Of a stretch of 64,000 nt of DNA, positions 61,313-64,000 are shown in pieces. Within the stretch, counting starts at the first letter, position 1. The number at the start of each line of letters is the position of its first letter. The stretch is from NCBI RefSeq assembly GCF_036492245.1, contig NZ_AP025286.1:2232001-2296000 (forward strand). The letters run 5' to 3'. Both the position numbers and the translations under genes were made by a program. The notes under the pieces are model-generated. The model was not told the DNA's origin, did not search any database, and worked only from the letters and a program-made list of their open reading frames with translations. Origin of the DNA: Treponema bryantii (GTDB taxonomy: Bacteria > Spirochaetota > Spirochaetia > Treponematales > Treponemataceae).

Positions 61313-62725
61313 ATGGAAGAAAAACAGAAGATAGACGACATAAACAGAGAGTTTTACGACTTCCGCTATGAAGAGACAGAAGAAAATACCTTCCGTCTTG
61401 AATCTGGTTTAACTCCGGATATCGTAAAGAAAATCTCAGAAGAAAAAGGCGACCCTGAATGGATGCGCGAATTCCGTCTCAAGTCGCTTGAAACCTATAA
61501 CTACTTAAGAGTTCCAAAATGGGGTCCTTCAATTGAAGGGCTTCACATGGATAATATTGCAACCTACGTTCGTCCAAAAACTCAGATGAGCGGTAAATGG
61601 GAAGACGTTCCTCAGGACATTAAAGACACTTTCGAAAAACTCGGTATTCCTGAAGCAGAACGCAAGTCTCTTGCCGGTGTAGGTGCACAGTACGACTCAG
61701 AACTTGTTTATCATAACGTACAGGACGAAGTTGCAAAGCAGGGAGTTATTTACCTCGGCTTTGAAGATGCCCTTAAATCTGAAGAATGGGGCCCGATGGT
61801 AAAAGAATACTTTATGACCCTCATCACTCCAAAAGACCACAAGTTTGCAGCTTTGCACGGTGCAGTCTGGTCTGGTGGTTCATTTGTTTATGTTCCAAAA
61901 GGTGTTCATCTTTCCTTCCCTCTTCAGTCTTACTTCCGTTTGAACGCACGAGGGGCTGGACAGTTTGAGCACACACTTATCATCGTAGACGAAGGTGCAG
62001 ACCTCCACTTTATTGAAGGTTGTTCTGCTCCAAAATATAACGAAGCTAACCTGCACGCCGGTGCTGTTGAACTTTTCGTAAAAAAAGGCGCACACCTCAG
62101 ATATTCTACCATCGAAAACTGGTCTAAGAATATGTACAACCTCAACACAAAGCGTGCCCGAGTAGAAGAAGGCGCAAGCATTGAATGGGTTTCAGGCTCG
62201 TTCGGTTCTCACATTTCTTACCTCTATCCGGAAAGCGACCTTGTAGGACGCGGTGCAAAATCAGAGTTCACAGGTATCACCTTTGCTGGTGCCGGACAGA
62301 ATCTCGACACAGGTGCCAAGATGGTACACCTTGCGCCAGATACTTCAAGTCTTATTTCAACTAAGTCTATTTCAAAAGGCGGCGGAGCAAGTATTTACCG
62401 CTCGGCTGTATATATCGACAAGAATGCAAAAGGCAGTAAGACAAGCGTAAGCTGCGAAAGCCTTATGCTCGACGACGAAAGCCGCAGTGATACAATTCCT
62501 GCAATGGTAATCAAAACCGATGAATGCGATGTAGGCCACGAAGCTAAAATCGGCCGCATCTCTAACGACGCAATTTTCTACCTGATGTCTCGTGGTATCA
62601 GCGAAGACGAAGCACGCAGTATGATTGTAAGTGGATTTGCAAATCCTGTAAGCAAGGAACTGCCGCTCGAGTATGCGGTTGAGATGAATAATTTGATTAG
62701 ACTTGAAATGAAAGGTTCAATGTAG
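61313..62725 (+). CDS. sufB: Fe-S cluster scaffold SufB
   Basis: 470 residues, full-length SufB. The N-terminal region (YDFRYEETEE, GLTPDIVKKISEEKGDPEWM), the beta-helix core (WSGGSFVYVPKGVHLSFPLQSYFR, ENWSKNMYNLNTKRA) and the C-terminal CESLMLDDESRSDTIPAM with conserved Cys, plus SRGISEDEARSMIVSGF, are all present. With SufC it forms the minimal scaffold. No sufD, sufS or sufU lies beside it: a convergent gene follows. ATG preceded by GAGGAAATC. Confidence 0.95.
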   Translation: MEEKQKIDDINREFYDFRYEETEENTFRLESGLTPDIVKKISEEKGDPEWMREFRLKSLETYNYLRVPKWGPSIEGLHMDNIATYVRPKTQMSGKWEDVPQDIKDTFEKLGIPEAERKSLAGVGAQYDSELVYHNVQDEVAKQGVIYLGFEDALKSEEWGPMVKEYFMTLITPKDHKFAALHGAVWSGGSFVYVPKGVHLSFPLQSYFRLNARGAGQFEHTLIIVDEGADLHFIEGCSAPKYNEANLHAGAVELFVKKGAHLRYSTIENWSKNMYNLNTKRARVEEGASIEWVSGSFGSHISYLYPESDLVGRGAKSEFTGITFAGAGQNLDTGAKMVHLAPDTSSLISTKSISKGGGASIYRSAVYIDKNAKGSKTSVSCESLMLDDESRSDTIPAMVIKTDECDVGHEAKIGRISNDAIFYLMSRGISEDEARSMIVSGFANPVSKELPLEYAVEMNNLIRLEMKGSM

Positions 62726-62726
62726 C

Positions 62727-62775
62727 AAACTCGTTAAAAAATTTGTGAGCAGTGCTCAGCAATTTTTTCGAGTTT
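62727..62775. terminator. Convergent hairpin between sufB and the PAS-like gene
   Basis: AAACTCG (62727-62733) pairs with CGAGTTT (62769-62775); an A-run and a T-run continue the stem inside, capped by TGAGC/GCTCA. It serves both strands as a terminator candidate. The nested layout resembles elements A and B, with a shared CGTTAAAAA. Confidence 0.6.
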
Positions 62776-62792
62776 ACCTACCTGAATATAAA

Positions 62793-64000
62793 TTACACCT
62801 TTCTTATTCCCATAATCAGACGGTTTTCACCGTTTTCTTTTACAAGAACACATCTTACAGAAACCATTACATGCTTATCATTTATCAGCATGTGATGGCG
62901 ACTTGAAAATACACCATCAGTTTCTATATTCTTCAGAATTGACTCTTTTGTGTGACGTTTCTTAAACACTTCGCGGTCTTCTTCTGCTACTGCGAAATCT
63001 GCATTCTTTTGAGTTTCTTCAAAAAAATCTTTTCCTTCTTTTGAAATACCCAGAGAACCAAATTCACTATTTGCCTGAAATTCACTATAGCTGTTATCAT
63101 CAGGATTTATTACATAAATACAAAGATAATCTTCAGAAAGCGCCATAAGTCTTGAATAAATAATCTGATCCTGGCGGGCCTTATCAACGATTTGTTTCTG
63201 TTTTACCTGAGCATCAATATGACTAACACCAATAATCAGATATTTTTTATCTCTGGTCATTCGCACAGCTTTCATATTTACATAATAAGGAAGTCCAAAT
63301 TTCACCAGACGATAGATATGAACAAAAGTGCCGGTTTCATCAATCTGCTTCAATACATTTTCTTTCGTAAATACTTTTACAAAAGTTTCTCTATCTTCTT
63401 CATAAAGATGAGTTAATGCATCTTCCCTCGCTCGTCTAAAGAAATCATCTCCATGACGTTCTGTAGCCAGTTCATCTTTCCCAATATTAGATCTATATTC
63501 AATAAAATCTTCTGTCTCCAGATTTATATAAAAAAGATTAAAGTAGTCCGTTGCAAGTGCACGTGCAATATTCGCATAAACTTCCCCCTGAACAGAATCC
63601 TTAATAGAAAGCACAGCAACTACAACTGCAATTTTTTTAGTTACAGGATTATCAGCAAGCTTACTTATAAAATAGTGGGCTACAGAACCATCAGGAAGAG
63701 TTCCATCTACGAAAAGTCTTTTTCCTTCTTTTGCAGCCTGCTTCAAAATCACCATAATGCCAGCCCCTTCTCCCTGCATTACAACACTAATCGGAACTTC
63801 TTCGCCATGCAGATTTATTCCATAATATCTTTCAAAAAATTCATGATATGACTGATTGTACCTTGTAAAGCGGACAGTCTCTTCTCCCACCTCAATAACT
63901 ATCATAGGTAAAGTACTGAAAAAATTATTAAAGGCATCTTCATTTTGAGAAATTACAGAAAGATCATGAAGATTTACCCTACCTATAGTTTCGCAATAAT
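62793..64000 (-). CDS. C-terminal part of a PAS-like signalling protein, cut by the window edge
   Basis: The frame is open from the stop at 62793 to the right edge, so the gene continues beyond 64000; the Met at 63905 is internal. The visible part has two related PAS-like segments (ALATDYFNLFYINLETEDFIEYRSN and ALSEDYLCIYVINPDDNSYSEFQAN, each followed by ED-x-EVF and K-ENVL/ESIL helices). The region at the edge (ETIGRVNLHD) resembles the segment following EAL domains in related c-di-GMP proteins, so the missing N-terminus may be GGDEF/EAL. Confidence 0.7.
   Translation of the reverse strand, partial: YCETIGRVNLHDLSVISQNEDAFNNFFSTLPMIVIEVGEETVRFTRYNQSYHEFFERYYGINLHGEEVPISVVMQGEGAGIMVILKQAAKEGKRLFVDGTLPDGSVAHYFISKLADNPVTKKIAVVVAVLSIKDSVQGEVYANIARALATDYFNLFYINLETEDFIEYRSNIGKDELATERHGDDFFRRAREDALTHLYEEDRETFVKVFTKENVLKQIDETGTFVHIYRLVKFGLPYYVNMKAVRMTRDKKYLIIGVSHIDAQVKQKQIVDKARQDQIIYSRLMALSEDYLCIYVINPDDNSYSEFQANSEFGSLGISKEGKDFFEETQKNADFAVAEEDREVFKKRHTKESILKNIETDGVFSSRHHMLINDKHVMVSVRCVLVKENGENRLIMGIRKV

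Noticed and set aside
1-64000. tRNA, rRNA or CRISPR arrays
   Set aside because: No cloverleaf with a recognisable T-loop, no rRNA segment and no regularly spaced direct repeats were found by eye; a covariance-model scan would be more sensitive.

Overview
The window looks like a chromosomal segment of a host-associated (gut or rumen type) Treponema, phylum Spirochaetota. The evidence is the cheA - CheW/CheR-like fusion - cheX chemotaxis order, a roughly 500-residue serine hydroxymethyltransferase with an internal insertion, Cys lipobox and beta-barrel envelope proteins, many c-di-GMP proteins and a moderate-to-low GC content. This assignment is an inference from gene content. No rRNA, tRNA or CRISPR array was seen.

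Layout. 1-3970 (minus): chemotaxis operon cheA, CheW-CheR-like fusion, start of cheX. 4140-6707 (plus): envelope barrel protein and an OFA-type MFS transporter. 6806-13123 (minus): signalling operon of a hybrid histidine kinase, a FIST sensor protein, and a giant ferredoxin/[FeFe]-hydrogenase-like/GGDEF/EAL/PAS protein. 13202-22516: dgt, a membrane EAL phosphodiesterase, argF with an ACT-domain gene, an orphan condensation-domain protein, parE with a histone-H1-like tail, and a YhcC-type radical SAM gene. 22710-24467: membrane protein, LytTR regulator and DUF3021-like protein. 24519-29126: M28 peptidase, methyltransferase, sugar oxidoreductase/isomerase pair, AraC regulator. 29223-33431: glyA, then a flippase-like gene with pssA and psd (phosphatidylethanolamine synthesis).

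33453-38164 is a composite transposon. Two diverged IS4-family copies in inverted orientation flank an alpha/beta-hydrolase gene. The whole unit sits in the loop of the psd transcription terminator, with a perfect 10-bp target duplication at the outer ends only.

38224-47848 (minus): lipoprotein gene, then a long run hisA-I-E (trifunctional), hisD, def, fmt, a PASTA protein, aroDE, rpiA and a RluA-type pseudouridine synthase. 47925-48106 holds a candidate small structured RNA and an operator. 48107-58681 is a plant-glycan region: GH35, a histidine phosphatase, a LacI regulator, a CE2-like esterase, GH130, oxidoreductase, GH39, an FMN enzyme and a sugar isomerase. A 25-bp palindromic operator recurs at the LacI gene and between the esterase and GH130 genes. 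58678-62725: thiamine pyrophosphokinase, CYTH protein, YbgC-type thioesterase, then sufC-sufB. The right edge cuts a signalling protein.

Two properties cut across the window. At least twelve genes lack a Shine-Dalgarno sequence and have a -10 box ending 6-8 nt before the start codon, as expected for leaderless mRNAs, while their neighbours have strong Shine-Dalgarno sites. Two families of hairpin elements recur directly after stop codons.
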